A DNA stretch of 64,000 nt from Runella sp. MFBS21 (GTDB taxonomy: Bacteria; Bacteroidota; Bacteroidia; Cytophagales; Spirosomataceae). Shown in pieces: positions 7,809 to 16,221 of this stretch (its first letter is position 1; every line of letters begins with the position of its first letter). The notes under the pieces are model-generated. The model had not been told where the DNA came from. It did not search any database and saw only the letters and a program-made list of their open reading frames with translations. The stretch is from the NCBI RefSeq assembly GCF_029433105.1, contig NZ_JARNTW010000027.1, positions 1-64,000 of the forward strand, in the 5' to 3' direction. Position numbers and translations under genes: made by a program.

Positions 7809-8489
7809 TTACAGTTCAAAGGTCTCTTCTGTTTCCTCAAAAAACAAATAGTTTAATAAATCACAATAAGGCTTAATCAAACGACTTCCTTTGATGACTT
7901 CTGCCACAAACCCTGCCGACGTCACTTCTTTATCGGTGTATTTGTGCATAAAAAACAATTGTTTACGTTTCAGCAGCTCCACGTCGGGATGGTCTTCGGT
8001 ATAACCCTTAGGCGGACGTTGGAGGGTTTCACCCCATATTTCGGGAAAATAATCCCTGAATTCTGGCGTTTCAATGATTGATTTGAGCGCTTGTGGATTA
8101 AAATCAATTTCTTGCCGAAACTTGGCCAACTGCTTGGGCGTAGGATTCCACATCCCTGCCCCTAAAAATGACTCTCCAGCTTGAATATGTACATAGAAAT
8201 CAATACGCCCCGAGTGCCTTCCTCCTGGTCCAATAGCCGCACTAAACCATTGTTTATAAGGAGATTTATCTTTTGAAAAACGAATATCACGATTGATACG
8301 GAAGATACAATCTTTGGCAGTAGTATTGGGTAAGGCTTCAAATTCGCTTACACCTTTCAATAAGGCTTCTACAAATTTTTCAAACTCTTTTTTGGCGATT
8401 TCGTAGCGAGGACGATTTTCGGCAAACCACTCTCGGTTATTGTTTTCGGCTAAATCCTTCAGGAATTGAAAAGTAGGCTGTGTCAACAT
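7809..8489 (-). CDS. DUF2461 family protein
   Basis: A 226-residue cytoplasmic protein of the DUF2461 (TIGR02453) family, recognised by the opening FLKDLAENNNREWFAENR, the central RINRDIRFSKDKSPYK and the GGRHSGRIDFYVHIQ segment. The length is normal for the family. No biochemical role is established. It is divergent from trpS; the two ATGs are 96 bases apart and share a promoter region. Confidence 0.85.
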   Translation of the reverse strand: MLTQPTFQFLKDLAENNNREWFAENRPRYEIAKKEFEKFVEALLKGVSEFEALPNTTAKDCIFRINRDIRFSKDKSPYKQWFSAAIGPGGRHSGRIDFYVHIQAGESFLGAGMWNPTPKQLAKFRQEIDFNPQALKSIIETPEFRDYFPEIWGETLQRPPKGYTEDHPDVELLKRKQLFFMHKYTDKEVTSAGFVAEVIKGSRLIKPYCDLLNYLFFEETEETFEL

Positions 8490-8584
8490 CAGATTTCATA
8501 TTTTGGCCTAAAAATAGCAATTTTGTCTCGCTTTACAGAGCCTATTGGGGCATTTGTAAGTTTCTCAACTCTAATCTGCGTACA

Positions 8585-9562
8585 ATGTCACGAATCTTAA
8601 CTGGTATTCAAAGCAGCGGCAAGCCACACCTAGGCAATATTTTGGGTGCGATTTTGCCCGCTATCCAACTATCTCAACAAGCAGGAAATGAATCTTTCCT
8701 TTTCATTGCCGATTTGCATTCGCTTACTACTATCAAAGACGGCCAACTCCTCAAAGACAATACCCGTGCAGTAGCCGCCGCTTGGCTTGCCTGTGGCCTT
8801 GATACCGAAAAAGTGTTTTTTTATCGTCAATCACGCGTGGCAGCTTACCATACCGAACTCACTTGGTATTTATCTTGCTTGGCACCCTACCCTATGTTGG
8901 CCAATGCCCATTCTTTCAAAGACAAGTCCGACCGCCTAGCAGATGTTAACGCGGGTCTTTTTGTATATCCTGTATTGATGGCCGCCGACATTATTTTGTA
9001 TGATGTCAATTACGTACCCGTCGGAAAAGACCAAAAACAGCATTTAGAAATCACGCGCGATTTGGCCGAGACGTTTAATCGTACTTACGGCGAAACCTTC
9101 GTAATTCCTGAAGGTAAAATTGACGAACGTTTGATGACGATTCCAGGGGTAGACGGTCAAAAAATGAGCAAATCTTACGGCAACTACATTGATATTTTCT
9201 TGCCTGAAAAAGAACTCCAAAAAGTAACAAAAAAGATACTATCAGACTCTACTCCTTTGGAAGAGCCTAAAAATCCCGATACAGATATTACATTTAAGCT
9301 GTTTTCGCTCATAGCCAACGAAACCGACACCGAAACCATGCGCCAAAACTACCTCAAAGGTGGCTACGGCTATGGTCATGCCAAACAAGCCTTGTTTGAG
9401 CTTATGAAAACACGTTTTGCCAAAGAGAGGGAATTATTCCAATATTATTATACCGAAAATCCCGCTGCCCTTGAGCAAAAACTACAAGAAGGCGAAGAAA
9501 AAGCCCGTGATATAGCCGCAAAAAAGATAGCCGATGTACGAGAGAAAATGGGATTAAACTAA
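8585..9562 (+). CDS. trpS: Tryptophan--tRNA ligase
   Basis: Charges tRNA-Trp with tryptophan in the cytoplasm. The 325-residue protein is a class I synthetase with the HIGH-type motif as GKPHLGN near residue 10 and QKMSKSYGN near residue 200. The start is the ATG of MSRILTGIQ, the usual TrpS N-terminus; the frame is open for 35 further codons upstream, but those residues do not resemble any TrpS. A PAP2 phosphatase gene follows 14 bases after the stop. Confidence 0.95.
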   Translation: MSRILTGIQSSGKPHLGNILGAILPAIQLSQQAGNESFLFIADLHSLTTIKDGQLLKDNTRAVAAAWLACGLDTEKVFFYRQSRVAAYHTELTWYLSCLAPYPMLANAHSFKDKSDRLADVNAGLFVYPVLMAADIILYDVNYVPVGKDQKQHLEITRDLAETFNRTYGETFVIPEGKIDERLMTIPGVDGQKMSKSYGNYIDIFLPEKELQKVTKKILSDSTPLEEPKNPDTDITFKLFSLIANETDTETMRQNYLKGGYGYGHAKQALFELMKTRFAKERELFQYYYTENPAALEQKLQEGEEKARDIAAKKIADVREKMGLN

Positions 9563-9576
9563 AATATTTTTCTCCA

Positions 9577-10161
9577 ATGCTCCACCAAATCCAAGAATTA
9601 GACACACGCATTTTCCTTACCCTCAATGGTGCTCACGCTCCTTGGGCCGACACCTTGATGTATTGGGTTACGCAGCGTAACACTTGGATTCCACTTTACG
9701 CCCTGCTTATCATTTGGCTGATTTGGCAATACAAGCAAGCAGCGGCGGGCATGATTGGCGCATTGATTCTCACTATTTTGTTTGCCGACCAAGCGGCCTC
9801 AGGCTTACTCAAACCTTGGGTCGAGCGTCTGCGCCCTTGTTATGTAAGTTATTTGTCCACCAAAATTCATCTTGTAGTGGAAGGCTGCGGAGGCACCTAC
9901 GGTTTTGCATCTTCCCACGCAGCCAATAGTTTCGGGTTAGCAATGGCGCTGTGGCTGCTTGTAGGGCGTCGTTTTGCGTGGTTGGGCTGGTTTTTTTTTC
10001 CTTGGGCGGCTATTGTTTCTTACAGCCGCATTTATGTAGGCGTGCATTATCCTTTTGATGTATTAGTGGGGAGTGGGATTGGCATCGGAGCGGCCTATGC
10101 CGCCGTTGGGATAGTGCGATATGGTCTTTCCAAAAGCAAACGTTCAAAACTGATTTCCTAA
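9577..10161 (+). CDS. PAP2-family membrane phosphatase
   Basis: A 194-residue membrane protein with about five membrane segments and the three PAP2 phosphatase motifs: KPWVERLRP (KxxxxxxRP), SSHAANSFG (a PSGH variant) and SRIYVGVHYPFD (SRxxxxxHxxxD). Members dephosphorylate undecaprenyl pyrophosphate, phosphatidylglycerol phosphate or lipid A; the substrate here cannot be told. It follows trpS closely and is probably co-transcribed. The motif set is complete, so it should be active. Confidence 0.85.
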   Translation: MLHQIQELDTRIFLTLNGAHAPWADTLMYWVTQRNTWIPLYALLIIWLIWQYKQAAAGMIGALILTILFADQAASGLLKPWVERLRPCYVSYLSTKIHLVVEGCGGTYGFASSHAANSFGLAMALWLLVGRRFAWLGWFFFPWAAIVSYSRIYVGVHYPFDVLVGSGIGIGAAYAAVGIVRYGLSKSKRSKLIS

Positions 10162-10199
10162 AATTTTCATCAAACTTCGCATTTAAGAAAGGTTTTCCG

Positions 10200-10207
10200 T
10201 ACCTTTG
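10200..10207 (+). promoter_or_regulatory. Candidate -7 promoter element of prs
   Basis: TACCTTTG, an exact TAnnTTTG match, lies 18 bases before the prs ATG, implying a very short leader. A TTC rather than TTG is found at about the -33 spacing. Confidence 0.5.
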
Positions 10208-10225
10208 CGGAAATTTTCTCAGAGC

Positions 10226-11170
10226 ATGGCCTCTTTCAATCCGATTAAAATATTTTCTGGTTCGCACTCTAATTATCTGGCCGAAAAAATCGCCCGGCAT
10301 TATGGTAGAGACTTAGGAGGATATAACCTCCGCAAATTTAGTGATGGAGAGCTGTCGCCAAGTTTTGAAGAATCTCTTCGCGGTTGTGATGTTTTTTTGG
10401 TCCAATCTACCTTTGGCTCATCTGACAATTTCATGGAGCTATTGCTCATGATTGATGCTGCCAAACGTGCCTCAGCCCACGAAATTACGGCCGTTATTCC
10501 CTACTTTGGGTATGCCCGCCAAGACCGCAAAGACAAACCCCGCGTTCCGATTGCGGCCAAGTTAGTTGCCAACCTTCTTACCGCCGCTGGAGCCGAGCAA
10601 ATCATGACTCTCGACCTTCATGCTGGTGCTATTCAAGGTTTTTTTGATATTCCGGTAGTGCATCTCGAAGGTACAAGCGTATTTGTCCCTTATATCAAAA
10701 GCCTACAATTAGAAAACCTAGTAGTCGCTTCGCCCGACGTGGGAGGTGCCGCTAGAGCTCGTAATTTTGCAAAATTCTTCAATGCCGACATCATTCTTTG
10801 TGACAAGTACCGCAAACGCGCCAACGAAGTAGCATCAATGCAGGTAATTGGGGATGTAAAAGATGCTAATGTAGTGTTTATTGACGATTTGATTGACACA
10901 GGAGGCACTATTTGTAAAGCAGCCGAGCTTGTCATGAGCAAAGGAGCCAAATCGGTTAGAGCTATTTGTACGCACCCTGTGATGTCAGGGCCAGCTCATG
11001 AGCGCATCCGTGGCTCAGTATTGGAGGAGCTTATCGTAACCGATACTATTCCTCTACGCGAAGAAAATGCCAAAATCAAGGTATTGTCGGTGTCGGAGCT
11101 ATTTGCCAAAGCAATCGGTCGTATCCGTGATCACGAATCTATTAGCTCATTGTTTATAAATCCAACGTAG
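10226..11170 (+). CDS. prs: Ribose-phosphate pyrophosphokinase
   Basis: Makes PRPP from ribose 5-phosphate and ATP for nucleotide, histidine and tryptophan synthesis. The 314-residue protein keeps the ATP-binding region (FSDGELSP), the RQDRKDKPR loop, the catalytic DLHAGAIQGFFD stretch and the PRPP-binding motif VFIDDLIDTGGT. The start is MASFNPIKIF rather than an in-frame TTG seven codons earlier, which overlaps the promoter element. rplY follows after a 94-base gap. Confidence 0.95.
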   Translation: MASFNPIKIFSGSHSNYLAEKIARHYGRDLGGYNLRKFSDGELSPSFEESLRGCDVFLVQSTFGSSDNFMELLLMIDAAKRASAHEITAVIPYFGYARQDRKDKPRVPIAAKLVANLLTAAGAEQIMTLDLHAGAIQGFFDIPVVHLEGTSVFVPYIKSLQLENLVVASPDVGGAARARNFAKFFNADIILCDKYRKRANEVASMQVIGDVKDANVVFIDDLIDTGGTICKAAELVMSKGAKSVRAICTHPVMSGPAHERIRGSVLEELIVTDTIPLREENAKIKVLSVSELFAKAIGRIRDHESISSLFINPT

Positions 11171-11208
11171 ATATAATCTGCGTCGTTATCAACTACATAC
11201 CTTTTTAT

Positions 11209-11247
11209 ACCCCAAGGTATGATTCACTCAAAACTTCCCTTTGGGGT
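11209..11247 (+). promoter_or_regulatory. Hairpin in the prs-rplY gap
   Basis: ACCCCAA (11209-11215) pairs with TTGGGGT (11241-11247), with possible extension inward. It lies 18 bases before the rplY start and lacks a T-tract. It may be an rplY leader structure; function unproven. Confidence 0.4.
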
Positions 11248-11264
11248 AGGGGACAAAAATAATT

Positions 11265-11831
11265 ATGAAAAGTACAGAGATTGTAGGGTTTAAAAGAGCG
11301 AATCTCGGCAAAAAAGAAGCACGTGAGTTGCGTCTAGAGGCATTGGTACCATGCGTATTATATGGTGGAGCAGAGCAAATCCATTTTGCAGCTCCCATGT
11401 ATCTATTCCGTGAACTTCTTTTCACTCCTGATGTATACAAAGTAACTTTGAATATTGAAGGCGATATTCATTATGCTATTTTGCAAGATGTTCAGTATCA
11501 CCCAGTAAGTGATATTATCTTGCATGCTGATTTCTTGGCAGTAAGCGATGAAAAAGAAATCAAGGTAGAAGTACCAGTTCGTTTTGTAGGGACTGCTGTA
11601 GGAGTAACCAAAGGTGGTAAACTCGTACAAAAACTTCTTAAAATCAAAGTTCAAGGCTTGGCTGATAACATCCCTGACTATGTGGATGTACCTGTAACTG
11701 AACTTGATTTAGGCAAATCCGTAAAAGTTGGGCATTTGAAAGTGGAAGGTTTCAAAATCCTTAACAACGCTTCGTTGCCAATCGCCGGAGTTGAAATCCC
11801 ACGTGCTTTGCGTGGTCAGTTGAAAGGCTAA
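11265..11831 (+). CDS. rplY: 50S ribosomal protein L25 (CTC/TL5 form)
   Basis: A 188-residue 5S-rRNA-binding ribosomal protein of the long CTC/TL5 type. The N-terminal L25 domain (TEIVGFKRANLGKKEAREL, then VPCVLYGG) is followed by the C-terminal beta domain (LHADFLAVSDEKEIKVEVPVRF, in two overlapping halves). It lies downstream of prs on the same strand, a frequent neighbourhood in Bacteroidota, and ends at a GC-rich terminator. Confidence 0.93.
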   Translation: MKSTEIVGFKRANLGKKEARELRLEALVPCVLYGGAEQIHFAAPMYLFRELLFTPDVYKVTLNIEGDIHYAILQDVQYHPVSDIILHADFLAVSDEKEIKVEVPVRFVGTAVGVTKGGKLVQKLLKIKVQGLADNIPDYVDVPVTELDLGKSVKVGHLKVEGFKILNNASLPIAGVEIPRALRGQLKG

Positions 11832-11863
11832 TCTTTCATTTCCAAATTGCTAATAGATACAAA

Positions 11864-11892
11864 AAGCCCCGCATCGGCGGGGCTTTCTTTTT
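11864..11892 (+). terminator. Terminator between rplY and trxA
   Basis: AAAGCCC (11864-11870) pairs with GGGCTTT (11880-11886), extended by an inner GC/GC pair with one bulged C, followed by CTTTTT. It sits between convergent genes; the T-tract favours the plus strand. Confidence 0.75.
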
Positions 11893-11922
11893 ATAGCTTT
11901 AAAGCAATAGATTCTCAATCAT

Positions 11923-12258
11923 TTATGCTTCTACCGCAATCTGCGCTTTAAGTTTATCTTCCAGTGTTACTTGTGGCACAGCTCCTACTACACGGTCAAC
12001 AAGTTGTCCATTTTTGAAGAATAACAACGTAGGAATACTACGAATGCCAAATTTCATGGCTGTCTCAGGATTCATATCCACATCTACTTTACCTACTACT
12101 GCTTGACCTTCGTAAGCTTCTGCGATTTTTTCTACTACCGGGCCTACCATACGGCAAGGGCCACACCACTCTGCCCAAAAATCCACTAATACTGGCTTGT
12201 CAGAATTTTCGACTACCTCTGCAAAGTTTGCGTCTGTAATTTCAAGAGCCTTTCCCAT
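11923..12258 (-). CDS. trxA: Thioredoxin
   Basis: A 111-residue cytoplasmic thioredoxin with the WAEWCGPCRM active site, the cis-proline segment RSIPTLLFF and the GAVPQ loop. It reduces protein disulfides with electrons from thioredoxin reductase, which is not in the window. It is monocistronic here and convergent with rplY. Confidence 0.95.
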   Translation of the reverse strand: MGKALEITDANFAEVVENSDKPVLVDFWAEWCGPCRMVGPVVEKIAEAYEGQAVVGKVDVDMNPETAMKFGIRSIPTLLFFKNGQLVDRVVGAVPQVTLEDKLKAQIAVEA

Positions 12259-12558
12259 TTTCTTATGTTAACCGGTCCGCCGGTCCGAATTGATATATGA
12301 TATTGTATGTTTAGTGAAGAAACCATTTTGCCCCTCCCAAAAGTTCCATGAAAGGATATAGCGTTTTTAGAATTATTTTAAAAGAGACTAAATCTCTAGG
12401 ATTCTCTTTATGAGCCATTACTTCATAGTGGCTTCTATTATACTTGTACATTTTGAGTAGTTCAGATTCAAAAGCCTAGACCTCCCTAAATCATTCTCGC
12501 TAAAACTTGTTTCTCATTTTTTTGGTTGTTTACTTTGAATGACAAGGTGCCTTTTCTT
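12259..12558. other. 300-base intergenic region between trxA and moaA
   Basis: No gene is seen. The region separates divergent trxA (minus) and moaA (plus) and must hold both promoters. Near trxA there is a short tandem CCGGTCCG doublet. Near moaA, TTTACTTTG (ending about 12537) is promoter-like, but its spacing differs by one from TAnnTTTG. Confidence 0.6.
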
Positions 12559-13551
12559 ATGAACTATCTCTTAGACAATCACGGACGTCCTATTAGCTAT
12601 CTTCGGCTTGCTGTCACTGACCGCTGCAATCTGCGCTGCTTTTACTGTATGCCAGAAGAGGGCATCAACTACGTCCCCAAGCCCCATTTACTGACATGGG
12701 AAGAAATGGAACGTGTGGTACGGCTGTTGGTGCAGATGGGCATCGACAAAGTGCGTATCACGGGCGGAGAGCCTTTTGTAAGAAGAGGGATTTTGGAGTT
12801 TTTGGAAAGAATAAACACGATCGACGGGCTACGCCAAATCAACATCACTACCAATGGCGTACTTACCGCACCTTTAGTGCCAGATTTTGGACGCCTTGGG
12901 ATTAAGTCAGTCAACTTGAGTCTGGATACGCTCGACCGTCAGCGTTTTTTTGACATCACCCGCCGCGATGAGTTTGGGCGTGTTTGGGAAACTTTTGAAG
13001 CGCTTCAGGCCCACAATATCAAAACCAAACTCAACGCTGTAGTGATGTCGGGAAAGAATATTGAGGATATCATTCCTATGGCCGAACTCACCCGCATCCA
13101 CAACGTAAGTGTAAGGTTTATTGAAGAAATGCCCTTCAATGGTGATGGTGCCCACGAATATCAGGAGTTTTGGAACTATCGCAAGATATTGGACGAACTC
13201 AAAAAGCATTATCCTGGCATCTACAAACTCCCCGACCCTGCCGCTTCTACGGCTTATCATTATCAAATTCCTGGTCACAAAGGAACGATTGGTATCATTG
13301 CAGCTTTTAGCCGTACTTTTTGTGGCACTTGCAACCGTCTTCGTATTACCCCTCAAGGGCAGTTCAAGACCTGTCTATATGACGACGGGGTATTTAATAT
13401 CAAAGATTTACTACGCCAAGGTCTGAGCGATGAGGTCGTTCAAAGCCGAGTTTTTGAAGCTTTGCAACATAGGGCAAAAGACGGTTTTGAAGCCGAAGGG
13501 CAACGAAAAGCAGGTTTAGTTTCGGAATCAATGTCAACTATTGGAGGCTAA
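12559..13551 (+). CDS. moaA: GTP 3',8-cyclase MoaA
   Basis: A radical-SAM enzyme that makes 3',8-cyclo-GTP, the first step of molybdenum cofactor synthesis. The 330-residue protein has the N-terminal CNLRCFYC cluster motif (Cys 23, 27, 30), the GGEPF motif, a C-terminal second cluster (CGTCNRLRITPQGQFKTC) and the family's terminal Gly-Gly. The ATG of MNYLLDNHG is chosen; an in-frame TTG lies 11 codons upstream inside the probable promoter. No other moa, moe or mob gene is within the window. Confidence 0.95.
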   Translation: MNYLLDNHGRPISYLRLAVTDRCNLRCFYCMPEEGINYVPKPHLLTWEEMERVVRLLVQMGIDKVRITGGEPFVRRGILEFLERINTIDGLRQINITTNGVLTAPLVPDFGRLGIKSVNLSLDTLDRQRFFDITRRDEFGRVWETFEALQAHNIKTKLNAVVMSGKNIEDIIPMAELTRIHNVSVRFIEEMPFNGDGAHEYQEFWNYRKILDELKKHYPGIYKLPDPAASTAYHYQIPGHKGTIGIIAAFSRTFCGTCNRLRITPQGQFKTCLYDDGVFNIKDLLRQGLSDEVVQSRVFEALQHRAKDGFEAEGQRKAGLVSESMSTIGG

Positions 13552-13590
13552 AGTTGTCCTCCCCATCAGGTTTCTCTCGGTATGGGTGGG

Positions 13591-14160
13591 CTATTCGTCG
13601 TCTACGGTGACGTGTTTCCAGTTTTCACCTGAACGAATCCGATTGAGTTGCGTGTGCGTGATTCCAAATTGCTTAGCAATCATCTTCAAGCGACTTTTTT
13701 CACTTTTAAGCATCTTCTTAATCATCCTGACTTTCATTTCGGTCAGTTTGTAGTTGCGTGTACGCGTAGGAATTTTGCGATTAATGACGGCTGGATTTTT
13801 ACGGTTGTGCTCAATCATCTGCTCTTTAGTGACCCATTTCAGATTATCGGCACGATTGTTTTGCTTATCAAAATCAAGATGAATCACAAATTTATGGCTT
13901 TCACTTTCCCGCTTCACAAAAATATCAGCCACAAGTTTATGGACATATCGGTTGATGGTTTTGCCTCCTGGAATACGAATATTGAGCGAACGATACCCTT
14001 GTATTACCGAACCTTTGATGATAGTGCCTTCTTTTTCACCATTTTGGTAACTACACAATCTGCCATAATTTGATACTTCATAGCGGGGTGGGTTCTCAAC
14101 TTCAAACTCAATGGGCACCCATTTTTCATTCCAGTATTTCACAATTTTAGTCTCGCTCAT
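13591..14160 (-). CDS. NUMOD4 / HNH-endonuclease-like protein with C-terminal HTH
   Basis: A 189-residue protein. The N-terminus (WVPIEF, then PPRYEVSNYGRLCSY) is a NUMOD4 DNA-binding motif. The middle is HNH-like (YVHKLVADIF, then HLDFDKQNNRADNLKWVT), with a His and Asn pair in the expected places. The C-terminus (LKMIAKQFGITHTQLNRIRSG) is a helix-turn-helix. This layout is that of free-standing homing-type or phage HNH nucleases. No intron, intein or phage gene is near, so it may be a domesticated or selfish single gene. It converges on moaA, with 39 bases between stops. Confidence 0.75.
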   Translation of the reverse strand: MSETKIVKYWNEKWVPIEFEVENPPRYEVSNYGRLCSYQNGEKEGTIIKGSVIQGYRSLNIRIPGGKTINRYVHKLVADIFVKRESESHKFVIHLDFDKQNNRADNLKWVTKEQMIEHNRKNPAVINRKIPTRTRNYKLTEMKVRMIKKMLKSEKSRLKMIAKQFGITHTQLNRIRSGENWKHVTVDDE

Positions 14161-14276
14161 AGTTCAAGTAGTTGTAATTCTCAAAGTAGCAACTGTTTTG
14201 CCGTATTCTTTGTTAGTGTATTGGTAAAACAAGTTGCGAGGGTTTTTGTTTGAAATATATAGATATAAATCTAAAA

Positions 14277-14636
14277 ATGAAAAAAACACTTATTATTGGT
14301 GCTTCTACTAATCCTGAACGTTATTCTTTCATAGCAGCCCAACGTTTAACAAGCCATGGGCACCCTATTATCATGTTAGGTTTGAAGGAAGGTACAGTTG
14401 CCAACAATCCTATTTTAACTGGTAAACCTACCTTCAGTGATATAGATACAATAACCCTGTACATTGGACCCCAAAACCAACACGAATGGTATGATTATGT
14501 GGTGGCTATAAAACCTAAACGCGTCATCTTCAATCCTGGTACTGAAAACGTTGAATTTGAAACATTATTAGAAAAAAACGGCATTGAAGCCCAAGAAGCG
14601 TGTACTCTAGTACTGCTTTCTATTGGAGCTTACTAA
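14277..14636 (+). CDS. CoA-binding domain protein
   Basis: A 119-residue protein formed by one Rossmann-type CoA-binding domain: KKTLIIGASTNPERYSFIAAQRL at the N-terminus and the later KRVIFNPGTENVEFE segment. It resembles YccU-type proteins of unknown role. The ATG of MKKTLII is used instead of a TTG nine codons upstream. Its stop is three bases from the end of the convergent mtaB. Confidence 0.8.
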   Translation: MKKTLIIGASTNPERYSFIAAQRLTSHGHPIIMLGLKEGTVANNPILTGKPTFSDIDTITLYIGPQNQHEWYDYVVAIKPKRVIFNPGTENVEFETLLEKNGIEAQEACTLVLLSIGAY

Positions 14637-14639
14637 TGT

Positions 14640-15968
14640 TTAATGAATCAAACCCTCAACGGCTACTTCTTCTACTTCTACTAGCCCATCAGCGTTGATT
14701 TGAGTCAAGCGTAGAGTCTTGAGTTCATTGATAAGAAGAGGGTCATATTGAGCGGTGACACGGACATAGTTTTCGGTAAAACCTTGCATGTATCCATTGA
14801 CTACTTCGTCTTCAAACAATACAGTCCGCACAGTTCCTAGTTGGCTTTCATAGAAAGCTCGTCGTTTTTTATCCGATAGAATGTGGAGCATTTTAGAACG
14901 CTCAGCTCTCTGAGACTGTGGCACTATAGGCTTGATGTCGAGAGCGGCGGTATTGGGTCTTTCCGAATAAGTAAAAACATGGAGGTACGAAATATCCAAC
15001 TCATTCAGAAATTGATATGTTTCCATAAATGCCTCTTGGGTTTCGCCGGGGTGTCCTACAATCACATCGACACCAATACAGCAATTGGGCATCAATTCTT
15101 TGATTTTAGCTACTCTTTCGACGTACAATTCACGACGATAACGACGACGCATCAGCCCCAATATTTTATTGGATCCAGATTGTAAAGGAATATGAAAATG
15201 AGGCACAAACCGTTTAGACTGCGCCACAAACGCGATAATTTCGTCAGTCAGTAAATTAGGCTCTATGGAAGAAATCCTAAATCGCTCTATACCTTCTACT
15301 TCATCAAGAGCTTGGATAAGCTGCAAGAAAGTTTCATTACGGTGCCCGTCTTGTAAGCCAAAATCACCGATATTTACGCCTGTAAGAACGATTTCTTTCA
15401 CCCCCCTAGCCGCAATCTCATAAGCGGCCTTGAGCACATTTTGGATAGTATCGGAGCGGCTCTTGCCCCTTGCCAAAGGAATAGTACAATAGGCACAAGG
15501 ATAATCACATCCATCTTGTACTTTTAAGAAAGTGCGAGTGCGGTCGTTGAGCGAGTAGGACACGTGATATTCGACGGCCTCTTCTATCGGTGAAGCATAT
15601 ACTTTGCCTTTGTCTTGGGTGGGTTCTTTCACAAATCCGTCTAACAAATCAATCAAGCGGAATTTTTCGGCAGCTCCTAGTACTGCATCTACTCCCGGAA
15701 TCTCCGAAATTTCTTGGGGTTTGAGCTGAGCATAGCATCCAATAATCGCTACGTATCCGTCAGGGTTGATGGCCTGCGCTTCTCGTACAATCTTACGGCA
15801 TTTTTTATCGGCGTTGTCAGTCACAGAGCAAGTATTCACAATAAAAATATCGGGCGTATCATTGAAGGCTACTTTTTGATAACCTCGCTGCTCAAACATC
15901 CGAGAAATACTCGACGTTTCGGAATAATTGAGCTTACATCCCAATGTATAAAACGCTACTTTTTTCAT
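14640..15968 (-). CDS. mtaB: tRNA (t6A37) methylthiotransferase MtaB
   Basis: A radical-SAM methylthiotransferase converting t6A37 to ms2t6A37 in ANN-decoding tRNAs. The 442-residue protein has the N-terminal UPF0004 domain with conserved cysteines (YTLGCKLNYSE, VNTCSVTDNADKKC, IGCYAQ), the radical-SAM motif CDYPCAYCTIP and a C-terminal TRAM-like part. CAAAAGTA at 15973-15980 reads TACTTTTG on the minus strand, a TAnnTTTG match only five bases before the ATG, so the transcript may be leaderless or nearly so. Confidence 0.93.
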   Translation of the reverse strand: MKKVAFYTLGCKLNYSETSSISRMFEQRGYQKVAFNDTPDIFIVNTCSVTDNADKKCRKIVREAQAINPDGYVAIIGCYAQLKPQEISEIPGVDAVLGAAEKFRLIDLLDGFVKEPTQDKGKVYASPIEEAVEYHVSYSLNDRTRTFLKVQDGCDYPCAYCTIPLARGKSRSDTIQNVLKAAYEIAARGVKEIVLTGVNIGDFGLQDGHRNETFLQLIQALDEVEGIERFRISSIEPNLLTDEIIAFVAQSKRFVPHFHIPLQSGSNKILGLMRRRYRRELYVERVAKIKELMPNCCIGVDVIVGHPGETQEAFMETYQFLNELDISYLHVFTYSERPNTAALDIKPIVPQSQRAERSKMLHILSDKKRRAFYESQLGTVRTVLFEDEVVNGYMQGFTENYVRVTAQYDPLLINELKTLRLTQINADGLVEVEEVAVEGLIH

Positions 15969-16136
15969 ACTGCAAAAGTAATGATAATCAGGGTGATTGG
16001 TGCCATATTTTTAAAATTTCTGCAAAATCCCCCGCTACAAAAACAGATACTTTTGAAAATATTGGATTTTATACATTTTCTCAAAGTAATTTTCAAATCT
16101 TTCTTGTCTTTCTGATTTCGACAGGATTTATACAAA

Positions 16137-16144
16137 TAACTTTG
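16137..16144 (+). promoter_or_regulatory. Candidate -7 promoter element of the glutamine synthetase gene
   Basis: TAACTTTG, an exact TAnnTTTG match, lies 78 bases before the ATG. A TTG is seen at 16104-16106, but the spacing is longer than usual. Confidence 0.45.
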
Positions 16145-16221
16145 TCTGTCAAACAAAAAAAATTTATGTTTGGTGCGTGTTCCAGAAATAGTCCTTTCAT
16201 TTAAAACCCTAAAAAACCAAT

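Noticed and set aside
13591-14160. Prophage remnant
   Set aside because: Only one HNH-type gene is present; no integrase, structural or lysis gene and no attachment repeats were seen.
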